Below, piece by piece: positions 52,854 through 63,790 of a stretch of 64,000 nucleotides of DNA. Location: the NCBI GenBank assembly GCA_963971575.1, contig OZ020618.1, positions 29,006,540 to 29,070,539 on the forward strand. The letters run 5' to 3'. The position numbers and the translations under genes are program-made. The stretch is from Liopterus haemorrhoidalis. Taxonomy: Eukaryota; Arthropoda; Insecta; Coleoptera; Dytiscidae. Position 1 is the first letter of the stretch; every line of letters starts with the position of its first letter. The notes beneath the pieces were generated by a model. It was given only the letters and a program-made list of their open reading frames with translations. It was not told where the DNA came from and ran no database searches.

Positions 52854-54122
52854 AGTAAAGGTGGGATAGATGCCCCAGTTATAGAAAAACAATCGTGTTG
52901 GATTAATCTTAAATATTAAACTTTATCTGTTACTTTGCTATAATTCTTAAATAATCTTACTACACAATAACATAACATTAAAACACTTATAATTATTCTA
53001 AATATATAAAATTAATGATTTAAAATAGTACTGTATTTGGCCATATATCCCATATAGATGGGAATTTTGCCCCATATGGTGGTATTTATGCCTCACTAAA
53101 ATAATAAATTTGATTTTGACCAACAATTTTAATATTTTTTTAAATAACAATTAAAAATTACAATTTATTATTTTTTTTACCGACTGCCAACATATATACG
53201 GAGTGGTCATACCGATTTTGACTATTTTTAGCATGATGTCTGTTGGTCTGTGTGTCTGTCCTTCCATGGAGATGTGTAGAGCAATTTTGGCCAAACGGAT
53301 TTTTATGAAACTTCATATTTAAGTTTTTGACATCAATGGCACCAGTTGTTCAACTTTTGGTACAAATCGGTCAACTATAAATGTAAGTTTACTCGTGTCG
53401 GTTTTATGATATTTGAGATTAAGATTTTTGCGAATATTTCACAACAGAGAAAATTTTCAAAAACATCTATTCTACAAAAATTACTATACAAGTAATAATT
53501 AACAACTTTTATTTGAAACATTTTTTGATAGGACTTAATAAATTTTTAAAACTTTTCATATTTTTGCGATATTTTTTCCAAGTATCTATTTTGGCATATA
53601 TGTTGTTGCGTGTCCTTGGGAAAATGTTAGTATAAGATTATATATATATATTTATATATATTTTATTATAAGATTATATATACAATACCCGAGCCATATA
53701 TCCCACATTTATTGCGGCCTTATATCCTTTTTCTGTGGGATAGATGCCCCATCTGTTTAATTCGAATGTATACAATATGGAGCATTATTTTCTACTCTAT
53801 AATGCGAGGTTAAGTGTCTTCTGATACCTAGTAATGAAACTAATTTTGTTAAAGTTATAGTTACGTCATAAAACCTTAAGACAAAATGTCGTAATTATTG
53901 AAATACAACCTCATATGAGCACCTACCTTTACAATTTAATTTTTCATAAACTATTAACATTGATGATAATTTTGCATTGATAACACATTTATTTCAGAAG
54001 AGTGTGTTTCTCGTATAAACTGTCAGTACTGAAATGATACAAATATATCCATAATGGTGTGTATTATGGATATATGCGAAGTGGGGCGTTTATCCCACTG
54101 GGGCATCTATACCAACTTTACC
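52854..54122. mobile_element. Pogo-like TIR element with GGGATAGATGCCCC phrase
   Basis: Left GTAAAGGTGGGATAGATGCCCCAG and right (inverted) CTGGGGCATCTATACCAACTTTAC. The phrase GTGGGATAxATGCCCCA recurs inside at 53043-53078, 53698-53725, 53735-53756 and 54081-54112. Layout as in 31428-32802: a short phrase repeated at both ends and inside. An ACCGACCGCC-family copy (53179-53620) is nested in it. No transposase remains readable. Confidence 0.65.
53179..53620 (+). mobile_element. ACCGACCGCC TIR family, copy e (nested)
   Basis: Starts ACCGACTGCCAACATATATACG, then GTCATACCGATTTTGACTAT, a GTCTGTTGGTCTGTGTGTCTG microsatellite, ATGAAACTTCATATTTAAG, AATATTTCACAACAGAGAAA. The right end is decayed. It interrupts the pogo-like element. 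Confidence 0.6.
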
Positions 54123-54201
54123 TTATATCATTTTTTCAAAAATATGTTGGAACTTTTTAACAGCATAAAGAACTCAAAGTGTAAATTAAATAATTACTAG
54201 G

Positions 54202-54820
54202 TTCGAGGATACTGTCATTTTTACTGACGGATCAAAATCCGGAACCAGGGTTGGGTGTGCGTTCGTTGTTTTGAATCCACGCCAACAGTTTTAGTACCGT
54301 CTGCACTCCATAACGAGTGTGTACACTGCTGAGCTGTACGCTATTTTAAAGGCAATGTGTTTTGTTACGTCAGAGCAAAGTCGGTCAAGTGTTATCTTGA
54401 CGGACTCGCTGAGCACTCTGAACAGTATCCAAGATACAGAACCACTGCATCCTGTTGTACTAAAGATCCGGTTGCTACTATACAATCTGAATGCACAGAA
54501 TGTGAGGGTAGAGCTGTTTTGGATACCGGGACATGTTGGCATTAAAGGCAACGAAGCGGCAAATGACGCAAAGATGTTAAACCATGTGGTTCTTCCTGCA
54601 GGATTAACCGCAGGGAGGAAACCGCCATCAAACGCCTTCGTATAGGGCACTGTTGGTGGACCCATGGACACTTTCTTCGAGGTGAAGAGTCTCCTATCTG
54701 TGAGACGTGTAACACAGATTTGTCTGTGTTACACTTTTTAACCGAGTGTATGCAGTTCGAAGATGTCAGGGAGAGGCTAGGCCTGTGCTATTCAACCTGT
54801 CAGTTGCTTTAGGTAACGAT
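54202..54820 (+). pseudogene. I-like non-LTR retrotransposon: RNase H and C-terminal zinc-knuckle region
   Basis: RNase H with all four acidic/His blocks: F-T-D-G-S-K-S-G-T, T-A-E-L-Y-A-I-L-K, I-L-T-D-S-L-S and W-I-P-G-H-V-G-I-K-G-N-E-A-A-N. After a frameshift at about 54600 the tail reads R-L-R-I-G-H-C-W-W-T-H-G-H, C-E-T-C and H-F-L-T-E-C, a C-x2-C..H..C knuckle. A stop after R-Q-Q-F at about 54292 breaks the RNase H frame. RNase H removes RNA from the hybrid during element copying; among insect LINEs it is found in I- and R1-like groups. RT and endonuclease are absent by 5' truncation. Confidence 0.88.
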
Positions 54821-55196
54821 AGAGTCCTCATGGACAGGTTGATTTTCTTCCTGAGAGAAACGAACTTACTGTTCTATTTGTGAAGTTTTACACCTTATTT
54901 GAATTTGTTCTATTTAAAAACTGTGATATTCGATGGTAATTGGCCCCTTTACAGCCTCTTACCATCACCCTGAGTCTGTTCAATTTTTCGAACAGACTTT
55001 TTTTTATCTTATTTGTTTGTGTTTGTCGGAGCAAGATTTCTTTTATCGAGTATGCGTATTTTTATAGATTTGATTTATTTATTTATTGTTTAATTTATTG
55101 ATTTTAATATGTAGGTAGTCATTTAGATGAGCTGCGTTAGGCGCAAATAGCCTTTGTTGCTGTGCGCCAAAAAAAAATTAACTAATTTTTAACTAA
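54821..55196 (+). mobile_element. 3' UTR of I-like copy 1
   Basis: Carries TGATATTCGATGGTAATTGG, TCTGTTCAATTTTTCGAACAG and GAGCTGCGTTAGGCGCAAATAGCCTTTGTTGCTGTGCGCC (shown in parts), then an A-run and TTAACTAA repeats. The end joins directly to copy 2. Confidence 0.75.
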
Positions 55197-55735
55197 CCTC
55201 CGTATAGGCCACTGATGTTGGACCCATGGTCACCTCCCCTGAAGTGAAGAGACCCCTATCTGTGAGACGTGTAACACAGATTTGTCTGTGTTACACGTTT
55301 TAACTGAAGGTGTACAGTTCGAGGATGTCAGGGAGAGATTAGGCCTTTGCTATGACCTGTCAGTTGCTTTAGGTGACGACAGAGTACTCATGGACAGGTT
55401 GATACTCTTCCTGAGAGAATCAAACTTACTGTTTTATGTTTGAGGTCTTGCACTTTTTTTAATGTGTTTTATTATTAGACTGTGATATTCGATGGTAACT
55501 GGTCCCATTACAGCCTCTTGCCATCACCCTGCGTCTGTTTATTTTTTCGAACAGACTTTTTAATTATTTATTTGTATTTGTCCGTGCAAGATTTCTTTTA
55601 TTCAGTATGCGTATTTTTATGATTTTATTATTTATTGTTTTTAATATGTAGTGTAGTCATTTCGATGAGCTGCGTTAAGCACAAATAGCCTTTGTTGCTG
55701 TGCGCCAAATTTTTTTAACTAACTAACTGTTTTCA
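55197..55735 (+). mobile_element. I-like copy 2, more strongly 5'-truncated, in tandem
   Basis: Repeats the tail of copy 1 from the CCGTATAGGCCACTG region through GAGACGTGTAACACAGATTT, GGACAGGTTGATACTCTTCC and the same 3' UTR, ending TAACTAACTAACTG. Same orientation, about 10 percent different by eye. Confidence 0.8.
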
Positions 55736-55825
55736 GTATCTAATGCTCGGTTGTGAGTGACAGGTATAAAGTTATAATGGATGGACTGTTTTAGTGGCGA
55801 CATACAGTGGTAAAAATTATAGGCT

Positions 55826-56683
55826 ATTTCAAACGTTTAAGCGTAACTAGATTCAGAAATCTAGAAATTTTTATAGATTGAATCGCATTTGGCTATTTTG
55901 TTTACGCTTTGTAAATCATGCTTACATTGAACATTTTTAAGTTAGGGTGAATTGTCATTATAAAATGTCGTTTTCATTATATTTTGATTGTTTGTGTCAT
56001 TCTTAATTCAAATGTCTCATATATAAATTTTTTATGTCACTTAAATATTAAAAATGTACCTATTATATTATTTGTTTCTTAGCTTCATGCGGAACTAAAT
56101 TATATTATTTTTAAGTTGTCACTCGCTCACTGTTTACCGATTGAAGTGAGCTTGTGCTAAACAAAACGATCATAAATTTCGAAAAATCGTTAAAAGTTGC
56201 TATAGTCCGTTCAAAGGTGAGTATGCAGTACAGGACATGTGGAGTAGTTCTTTTTCATACTCTGTAATGGATTTACACAATGGCGCTATCCTTTTCTTGC
56301 TTGTCGACGTTGTCAGCTCTAAAACGCGCTGATTTGTGAAGACGCAGTATTCTACAAATGGTCATTTGTTTTTGTTGAGTGTTATTTTGAGTTTTATAAG
56401 AGTTGATTTTTGTAAATCGTACGAGTTTCTCATATTATTATAATTGACACATTTGACACTTTTACAACATTTGGCAACACCGCTCTCATTTGCCATAAGA
56501 GCAATACTGCATTTTCACCTTTGAACAGACTATAGTTACTAGTTTCCAAAATTTAGTTTCGCACGAATTTAATAAATCAATAATATTTTTTATTTATAAT
56601 AAATGCCAAAATAAAACATGAATTCTGTTTCCGTGACTTCAAAATACGAAACTCCTGTTTAGTTCCGCTTAAACCAAAGAAAC
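55826..56683. mobile_element. TIR element, AAACGTTTAAGCG..CCGCTTAAACC family
   Basis: Left TTTCAAACGTTTAAGCGTAACTAG and right AGTTCCGCTTAAACCAAAGAAA are inverted; the interior matches the element at 2398-2796 in reverse (GTAAATCATGCTTACATTGA, GTGTCATTCTTAATTCAAAT). A second TIR element at 56200-56535 is nested in it. Confidence 0.65.
56200..56535. mobile_element. Nested MITE (CTATAGTCCGTTCAAAGGTGA ends)
   Basis: CTATAGTCCGTTCAAAGGTG at the left is inverted at the right as CACCTTTGAACAGACTATAG, one mismatch, continued by imperfect TATGCAGTA / TACTGCATT. TA lies on both sides, allowing a TA duplication. 336 bp, non-coding. Confidence 0.75.
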
Positions 56684-57449
56684 TCTATAAACTTATATTA
56701 TTTTACCCTATAGTTATTTTTACCTGTTTTCACTAGTTAATTGTTTGTTTATAATTTATTTGATTTTAATCCGCGTTTCAAACACAATATTCTATTAATG
56801 TAAAATTATAACTTTATTTTATACTAATGTTAACAGTTACTATAACTCAATATAAGCATAAAAAGCCGAATTGCACGTTATAGTTTACAAGGAGTTTTTT
56901 TAAGCAGAGATGGGGATTCGGAGTCAGTGTTGTGAGTCGGGAGTCGAGAAATCGAAGCTTATGGAGGAGTCGGGAGTCGGAGTCGAGAGTCGGAAAAATT
57001 ATCGTCTCCCGCCTCTTTGATTTAATTTTTATAAATGATGAGAACAGGCTGGAAACGAAAACAAAATAACGATACTACCAGAAATTGGAACGGAAACAAC
57101 GGAAACAGATTTTTTTTTTGTTTTTCTAAAACGTAAACGAAATTGAAAATATTCAGTACCGATTTTCACCGATTTTCCTTAACGTTTTCGAGGTTATAAG
57201 ATGAGGCAATAAAAGATTTTGTTTCTCCATATTTTATCTTTTTCTGCATACTTTGTTAATGATGTTTAAAAGGAACTAAACGAAAGTTTTATTTTCTCAT
57301 GTTATAACAAGCTTCGTAATTATACCATGTTGGCAGCCAAAATAAAAAAAAAATATATAAAAAATTTAAATTCGTATTTCAATTCTCTTAAGAAAAGCTC
57401 TAAATAATTTGTAGTGCATTAGTGAAAGGAGTCGACCAGTCTCATACCA
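56684..57449. other. Spacer with GAGTCGG tandem degenerate repeat
   Basis: 56916-57012 is built of GGAGTCGGAGTC/GGGAGTCGAGAA-like heptamers, typical of hAT-like termini in insects. 57045-57130 has GGAAACGAAAAC repeats. No gene. Confidence 0.4.
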
Positions 57450-58539
57450 GTGTAGGTATGACCACCAAAAAACCCTCATAACGTCACTCATGTGTCTGTC
57501 TGTCTGTCTGTACGGTAGAAATTGTAGCCAAACGGCTTAACATAGAAAGTTGAAATTTGGCACGGTTATACAACTGTTTAACCGATATATAGGAAAAACA
57601 CTGAGAGTTAAAAAAAAACACATCTCGAGATAAATATAAACAAATAAACAAATATGTGTTTAGTAAAAAAATGAATATTTTTTTAAAAGTTTTGAATTGT
57701 ATCAACATGTAAATTTTTATTTTTGAAAAATCAATTTTTATTATGTTATTTTTGACTAAATAGTATGAAAAAACTTTTGTCCCTCACCCTATCTCCCAGG
57801 GGCTGATCTAAAAATCTGAAAAAAAAATCTCCGTAATGAACATTGATGGGAACCTGAATAGTTCAACAAAAATTTTTGATCAGAAAAGTTTTTTGAAAAA
57901 TATATTTTTTTAATATATTGTGTGGTATCAAAAGAAAGCTCTTAAGACGTAGATTAAGGAACTATAAATAGTTTTTTGAAATTCGTTTCCTTTAATACGG
58001 TTTGAGCCAAAAATGTGCTAAAAAAGTTCTTGTCCCGCACCCTTTTACTCAAAGGGGTTAAACTTAAAATCTGAAAAAACTATAGGTAATATATATCAGT
58101 TTTAGTGTTTTTGAAAAAATTTATTATTTTTTTAATTCATGGTTAAATTATGGCTAATAATGTAATGGATTTTTTGTATTTACAGCTAAGATAGTGCGTG
58201 TATTTTTTTGAAATTAAAAATATTAAAAAACTATATAATTTTTTTTTAATAGTTGCGAATTGAGTTACTCACACCACACCACTCTACACTCTACACTGTA
58301 AAATACTATTTCTTATTAATCTAATAAATACTTGAATACGAAGCAAATGCAGATAAAAACGCTAGGAAATTTCGCAAATTATTTAAATTTTGTTTAAAAA
58401 AAATAAATGGAAGCTCTTAGTTCTCAAATAACGAATAAAAGTGATTATCAAAAAAACTGTTGATTTTAATGTGATCAATATACCTAGACATCCAGTATTA
58501 TGTTGGCTTCTTACACTTATTAAATAGTTGCAAAACCCT
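57450..58539 (+). mobile_element. CTGT-microsatellite TIR family, copy D (without tRNA-like module)
   Basis: Starts GTGTAGGTATGACCACCAAA, CTGT array at 57492-57512, then TTGTAGCCAAACGGCTTAAC, and ends TAGTTGCAAAACCCTGAAATG. The zone equivalent to the tRNA-like module (about 58190-58300) has no A- or B-box. The core seems to contain a second round of the sequence (57900-58080). Confidence 0.6.
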
Positions 58540-59108
58540 GAAATGTCTGAAAATTCACTTAAATTTTTTAAATTTGATTCTAGACTTAGCTTGTAACTAG
58601 TTGTAAGAATGGTATGCAACCGGGCATTAGTGTGCTATTCCTTCTAATTAGGTGATCTTAAACAAATTCTATATAACTACGCGGTTTGATCAATAACTGT
58701 TATTAATAAAAAAATATTTTACATTTTAATTTTCACCATCTGCGGCTACACATCACAATACATTTTGCAGCAATTTTTTGAAATCGCTTTTAGATCAATA
58801 TCTGTTTTTTAAACTTTCTTCACTCGTTTGAAAATGGCTTCCTTTTAAAGAAAATATTCAGTTTACGAAAAAAATAAATAATATTTCTATTTCTTTTGCA
58901 ACTTCTCTGACAGACAATAGTCGATTTGATTGCTATTGATTATTTATTGACGAATCTGAATACCCTTTTCGTTGGTCTTAGAAAAAAAAGCCTACTTGAA
59001 CAAGTAGTTCCACTCAGAGTATCTCTGCAACACCTCCAAAAGCTGTTTTCAACAATAGCTATGCTTAAACTGCCTAAAACATTCTGTATATTTTCGCAGC
59101 CCGTTTTT
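58540..59108. other. AT-rich spacer
   Basis: No gene; the 64-codon ORF at 58926-59120 has no recognisable domain. Confidence 0.3.
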
Positions 59109-60125
59109 AAGGTTTTGTAGGTATGACCAAAAAACCCTTATACCGTCATTTTGTCGTCTGTCTGTCTGTCTGTCTTACTGTCTGTCTGTGTGTCTGTCTT
59201 TCTGTCTGTTCGGTAAAAATTGTAGCCAAACGGCTAAACCTAGAGAGCTGAAATTTGGCATGCTTATACAACTCTTTGACCCGCACCTAGGAAAAATACT
59301 AAAACATCTAAAAAAACATATCCCCTTAAAAATATAAACAAATATGTGCTCATCGAAAAAAATATTGTTTTAAAATTCTGAGTAGGGTATCAAATGAAAG
59401 CCCTTAGTACGTGGATTAACAATCAAAAATTTATTTTTGCAAAATAAATTATTTTGACGAGATTTTTGTCAAAATTGTACAAAAAAAATGTTGTCTCACA
59501 CCCTGTAGCCCAGATGGTTTGAATTAAAATTCTGAAAAAATTCTAAGTAATGTACATTTATGTGAACCGGAATAGTTCAACAGGAATTTTTAATCAGATA
59601 ATGTTTTCGGAAAATAACGCATTTTTGTGTTTTTTGCTTGACCATGTAAAATATTTAATAACTTATGTAAGTCAGTAACCCAGCATGCTTTGATAATGTA
59701 ATGGTTAGCGCTCTAGCGTTCTAATTTGCAAACTAGGGTTTGATCCGATCTCGATTCAATTATATTTTTTTCTGTTTTTTTTTTTGCATTTTTATTTTTT
59801 TTTAAATTCTGGTTATATTTGAGCAAATGTTGCATTTATTTTTTAAAAACCAGTAAATTTAATAACCAGTGGAAATTGTTGAAATTGAATACACGAAATC
59901 AGAGGGGCGGAGTTATAACTTAAAACAATCAATGGAAGCCATAGGCGTAATTTTCAAAAGTATAATGAACCTTGCTATATAAAAAAAAAAAATGCACATA
60001 TTTAGAAACCTAAAAAATTATTTTAGGCATTAGAATCAAAATTAACAAAAAAAATATTTTAACATAAAATTTGTTTTGGCACCCCAAATAATCATCATTC
60101 ACTTACTAAATACCTGCGAAACCCT
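59109..60125 (+). mobile_element. CTGT-microsatellite TIR family, copy A
   Basis: Starts AAGGTTTTGTAGGTATGACC, CTGT array at 59156-59210, then TTGTAGCCAAACGGCTAAAC, ATATAAACAAATATGTGCTC, CACACCCTGTAGCCCAGATG; tRNA-like module at about 59688-59760; ends AAATACCTGCGAAACCCTG. It aligns with copy B throughout, except for the tRNA-like zone and the telomere-like array. Confidence 0.75.
59688..59760 (+). repeat. tRNA-like module inside copy A
   Basis: ATAATGTAATGGTTAGCGCTC resembles the D arm of tRNA-Gln/Glu; CTAGCGTTCTAATTTGCAAAC stands for the anticodon arm; TAGGGTTTGATCCGATCTC fits a B-box. A T-run follows at 59762. Stems are imperfect. Different from the modules in copies B and C. Confidence 0.45.
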
Positions 60126-60594
60126 GAAATGTGTGAAAATTCACACTTCACATCAATTTTTCTTTATCATGTCATTAGTATGTGCCTTTACATGAACTAC
60201 TTACTTAGAAATCTAAAATTCCAAGTAACAAAGGAATGATTAAAATAAGCTGTATATGTTATACATAAAAAAATCATTTTATTTGTTACAAAATATAAAA
60301 GTAGTTTTATTAAATACTATCCTTACTAAATAAAACATTTTAAAAGGCTTTCTAATTCACATAATCATGTCCAGTCATATCAGAGTCAATCATTATTTAT
60401 CTATGATCTTAATTTCCGTCATTTTACATTTTAGTGTAATACTTTTAATATACAAAAAGTTTAAAATCATGTTTCTGAATGACAGCTCAGATATATGAAT
60501 GAAGATAGAAAAATATGTACTTTAGTTATCAAAAAGTAAATTGGTTTGAAATGTGTTATATTTGTAATTTGCTGTAAAACAGGAACAAATAATA
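60126..60594. other. AT-rich spacer
   Basis: No gene or repeat ends recognised. Confidence 0.3.
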
Positions 60595-60855
60595 TAGGCG
60601 CGCACACAGAAAATTAATCTGGGTCCATTTCGAAAAAATATCCGTAAAGTAATAAAAATATATTATTATATTTTTTTTTTTTTACGGAGAGGAGTTGGCT
60701 CATATATATTTTAATTTTGATTATAATTTAATTTTTATAAATAAAAATGTAATTTTTTATTTTCTTTTGCTTAGTTTGAATTAAATAAGTATATGATTTT
60801 TCCATTCCTGGGGGGGGGGCTAGGCCCGAGGACCACCCCCTTGTGTGCGCGCCTG
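60595..60855. mobile_element. hAT-like MITE with perfect 8-bp duplication
   Basis: TAGGCGCGCACACA and (inverted) TGTGTGCGCGCCTG bound 261 bp; AAATAATA is present exactly on both sides (60587-60594 and 60856-60863). The right subterminal region has a G-run and GGCCCGAGGACCACCCCC. Non-coding. Confidence 0.8.
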
Positions 60856-60972
60856 AAATAATAAATAACAATTTTAAATATATATATAAGATTTTTCACA
60901 TATATAATATCACTGCGTCACTAATATTCTATCCCCAAGTTTTATATGAAAATATATTGTTATTTTTATGGA

Positions 60973-61136
60973 CAGTGGCGGACTGGCCCGCCGAGACACC
61001 GGGCAATTTCCCGGTGGGCCGGTACCAATAGTACCGATTCTTGAATCAATGGGGCCGGTCCTTGATACAATGAAGCCGGCTGGGGCCGATTTATTCCAAT
61101 TTTCCAAGGCCGGAAAATGTTACCAGTCCGCTACTG
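60973..61136. mobile_element. hAT-like MITE (CAGTGGCGGACTGG ends)
   Basis: CAGTGGCGGACTGG and CCAGTCCGCTACTG are inverted ends; target TTTATGGA versus GCTATGGA (6 of 8). The interior has GGGCAATTTCCCGGTGGGCC, common in this hAT MITE group in many animals. The ORFs at 60843-61174 derive from it. Confidence 0.75.
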
Positions 61137-61418
61137 GCTATGGATATTACGAACAGACGAACTATTTAATATAATATTGTAACGAATCTGAATCTGATTA
61201 AACCGGAATTAAGAAATTATCTATATCAGGAAGCTAAGGAATATAGAGGATGTAGTGCTGAATTTTTAGAACAATTTCATTACATTTTCTAACGTTTTAA
61301 AGATTTACTAAGCTATATACTTATTGCGATACACCCTTAAATTTCATTGAAGCTAACGCAAAATCTCTCCTTTATCTAATATTTATAATTACACATGTTT
61401 TACTAGTAATAACTAAAG
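61137..61418. other. AT-rich spacer
   Basis: No gene recognised. Confidence 0.3.
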
Positions 61419-61864
61419 CTGCGTTCACAGCTCTAAAATTAGTCGACTATGCATTGTACGTTGTGGATAAATGAAGTAGACAGTTTTAACGTTTAAGGCA
61501 GCGTTCACAGCTATGGAAATTAATACGGAACGAATGTTGTGACATCTATGTTTTTTCAAACCAACTACGGTGGAATAAATGCATTTGTGTGACTTTTTAT
61601 GAACCTGCTATCAGCGAAATCGTGATTTCTTACTAAACTTTAATAACAAAATTATAGCCGCAACTATAGCAATTCTTTTTCGTTTCACTATTTTAGAAAT
61701 TTGTTGAAATTTGTGCGACAGTATTTTTTAGGTTATGTAAAGTGAGATAGCGACTGTGTGTTTATATTTATGTCTTATTAAAACAATGCACTAACTATAA
61801 GTTTTGAAAACAGTCGACAGTCGACAACGAATAATCTATTAAATTTAGAGCTGTGAACAGTCGC
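61419..61864. mobile_element. TIR element with GCGTTCACAGCTCTAAA ends
   Basis: GCGTTCACAGCTCTAAAATTAG at 61421 is inverted at the right as TTTAGAGCTGTGAACAGTCGC. A third copy of the phrase (GCGTTCACAGCTATGGAAAT) lies at 61501. GTCGAC motifs occur near both ends. Non-coding. Confidence 0.55.
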
Positions 61865-61886
61865 TTGCGTTACCATATAACAAACT

Positions 61887-61921
61887 TGACGTCAATGACA
61901 ATCATTGACGTCATATAAATA
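61887..61921 (+). promoter_or_regulatory. CRE dyad abutting a TATA box
   Basis: TGACGTCAATGA and its exact inverse TCATTGACGTCA are separated by 3 bases, each holding the CREB/ATF octamer TGACGTCA (61887-61894, 61906-61913), and the dyad runs straight into TATAAATA (61914-61921). About 65 bases downstream is GGGGATTTTCCCC (61986-61998), a kappa-B-like palindrome. No protein-coding start is obvious after it, so the transcript, if any, is unknown. Confidence 0.45.
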
Positions 61922-62859
61922 GACTCAGCACGCTCTATGCCTTAGCATTGTTTGTTATGATGACAAGACCCTGCGGAGACGAAAGGGGGATTTTCCCCGA
62001 GGAGTATAACAAGTTGCCTAATTTCCATTTATTTTGATCAGCTATCGATAAGAAACTAGTACTGCCAATAATTTTATTTTAAACATTGTAATCACGATTT
62101 TTTTAATCAAAGATGCACTATAACAAAATTGTGGTACAATTTCATTTATTTTTTTATTTTTATTAAATAAAATGGATATAACATATAAATTTAAATGAAA
62201 CTTAACCTAAAATATTCAAACAGCTGACAAAGGAGGTTATTAAATTAGAGCGAGAAAGAGAGATGTGAGAGCGCAGACGCAAACTTAAGAACGTAAAAAA
62301 TTCTGCTTTAGTTTGCTTAATAGGGGAACCAGTGTTGCAAATCAAACCCTGGGGTCTGTCGGCTTCTTCAAAGGCTTGCGCTACTTTGTATAATATAGTG
62401 ACTTTAGCGTATATGTATGGCCCCGAAACAGGGTTGCCAGCCGTCGGGATTTCAACCGGAATGTCCCCATTTAGAAACTATAATCCCGACTCTCGATATG
62501 TCTGTAATTACCGAATTGCACAGAAAATTCCAAAAGCGGACTAAGTAAAGACATTGTTTTTATAAGTTCAGTTTTTGAATGGTTAGTATTATGTCTCATT
62601 TTACAAAATGTTATAAGTAGTTCACTTTTGTAAGAACAAACGAAATCTGGTTATTTTAGTTACTTTTATAGTGTGTTGCTGACTTTAAATGTCAATTAAA
62701 AATATTCCTTACGCTGTAAAACCGACTTTAGGTTGATAAGGTTATGATCACTATAATTAAGATATAATTTTTCATTATGACATATGTCAAATGGATCGAC
62801 ATTTTAAAAAAGTGAAATTTTTTAATAACATGACATACAGCTTCAAAGGTGCAAACTAT
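61922..62859. other. Region downstream of the TATA site; no gene identified
   Basis: 61960-62000 is GC-richer. 62425-62520 (ACAGGGTTGCCAGCCGTCGG..) looks like a hAT-like end. The 70-codon ORF 62332-62544 has no known domain. Confidence 0.3.
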
Positions 62860-63790
62860 TGAAATCTGGAAATCATCCACACGCTCGATTTGATGGTTAC
62901 CGAGCAGTAAAGGTCTATCTGTTTCTGCATTTATCCCCATTTCTTTTGTTTTGGAGCTATTGATTTTCAATCCAACTTTTGCAGACTCAATCGTGAGGTC
63001 ATTCAGTTTTTGCTGCATGTCTCCATGCTTATGCGACAACTCACATTTATCGTCTGCATAATCCAGTGACTCCAGTCTGACTGTTGGTGTTAGCGGATTC
63101 CAAATGATTCCTCTGGGTTTATAAGCTGTTGATCGTCTAGCCACGGCGTCTAAAACTATCAAAAAAAGAAGCGGTGACATCACACAACCTTGTCTAACAC
63201 CTGTAATGGTTGGAAAGGGTTCTGACAAGCTACCATTGTGTAGAACTCTACACGTGAAGCCGTTGTAGCTATTTCTAACCAGAGATATTATTTTGTCAGG
63301 CACTATTCTGCATTTCAGCCCAAATGCATTCTCTATCGACAGAATCGAATGCTTTTTCATAGTCGAGGAAAAGAAGATACAAGGGAGAACGGAACTCGAC
63401 TGCTTGTTCGATGATAATCCTGAGGGTATTAATTTGATCTATACAAGACCTGCCTGTTCTGAAACCGGCCTGTTCAGGTCGCAATTTCTTGTCGATAGCT
63501 GTGACCATTCTTTCAAGGATTATCTTGCAAATAATCTTTATTACTGAGCATAAGATGTTAATGCCACGCCAAATATTGCAGTCCGTCAGGTCCCCTTTCT
63601 TGGCAATTTTAATCACAATGCCTTCTTGCCAGTCCAAAGGAAATGACTCTTGTACCCACACCTTGGTGAAGAGTGGATGAAGACACTCAGCTGTGACAAC
63701 AAGTTGACGTCTGTTTTAAGTACCTCAGCTGTGATATTATCACAGCCCGCAGCCTTGTTGTTCTTCAAACTCTTGATGCTGAGTTAATAG
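62860..63790 (-). pseudogene. RTE-like non-LTR retrotransposon reverse transcriptase relic
   Basis: Minus strand, N to C: K-S-L-K-N-N-K-A-A-G-C-D-N-I-T-A-E-V-L-K (63710-63780, shown as the RT entry motif), D-W-Q-E-G-I-V-I-K-I-A-K-K-G-D-L, C-N-I-W-R-G-I-N, Q-A-G-F-R-T-G-R-S-C-I-D-Q-I, L-D-Y-E-K-A-F-D-S-V-D-R, then a frameshift near 63300-63330, G-V-R-Q-G-C-V-M-S-P-L-L-F and L-D-Y-A-D-D (catalytic). L-K-I-N-S-S-K-T-K-E-M is followed by I-E-R-V-D-D-F, after which the homology ends (about 62878). RT residues are intact except for the shifts. Endonuclease would lie beyond 63790, where AT-rich sequence takes over. The motif set is that of RTE-type elements widespread in insects. Confidence 0.88.

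Noticed and set aside
54291..54671. 126-codon minus-strand frame
   Set aside because: Antisense of the RNase H domain, whose catalytic motifs are clear on the + strand.
60843..61174. Overlapping GC-rich frames on both strands
   Set aside because: They are translations of the hAT-like MITE 60973-61136.
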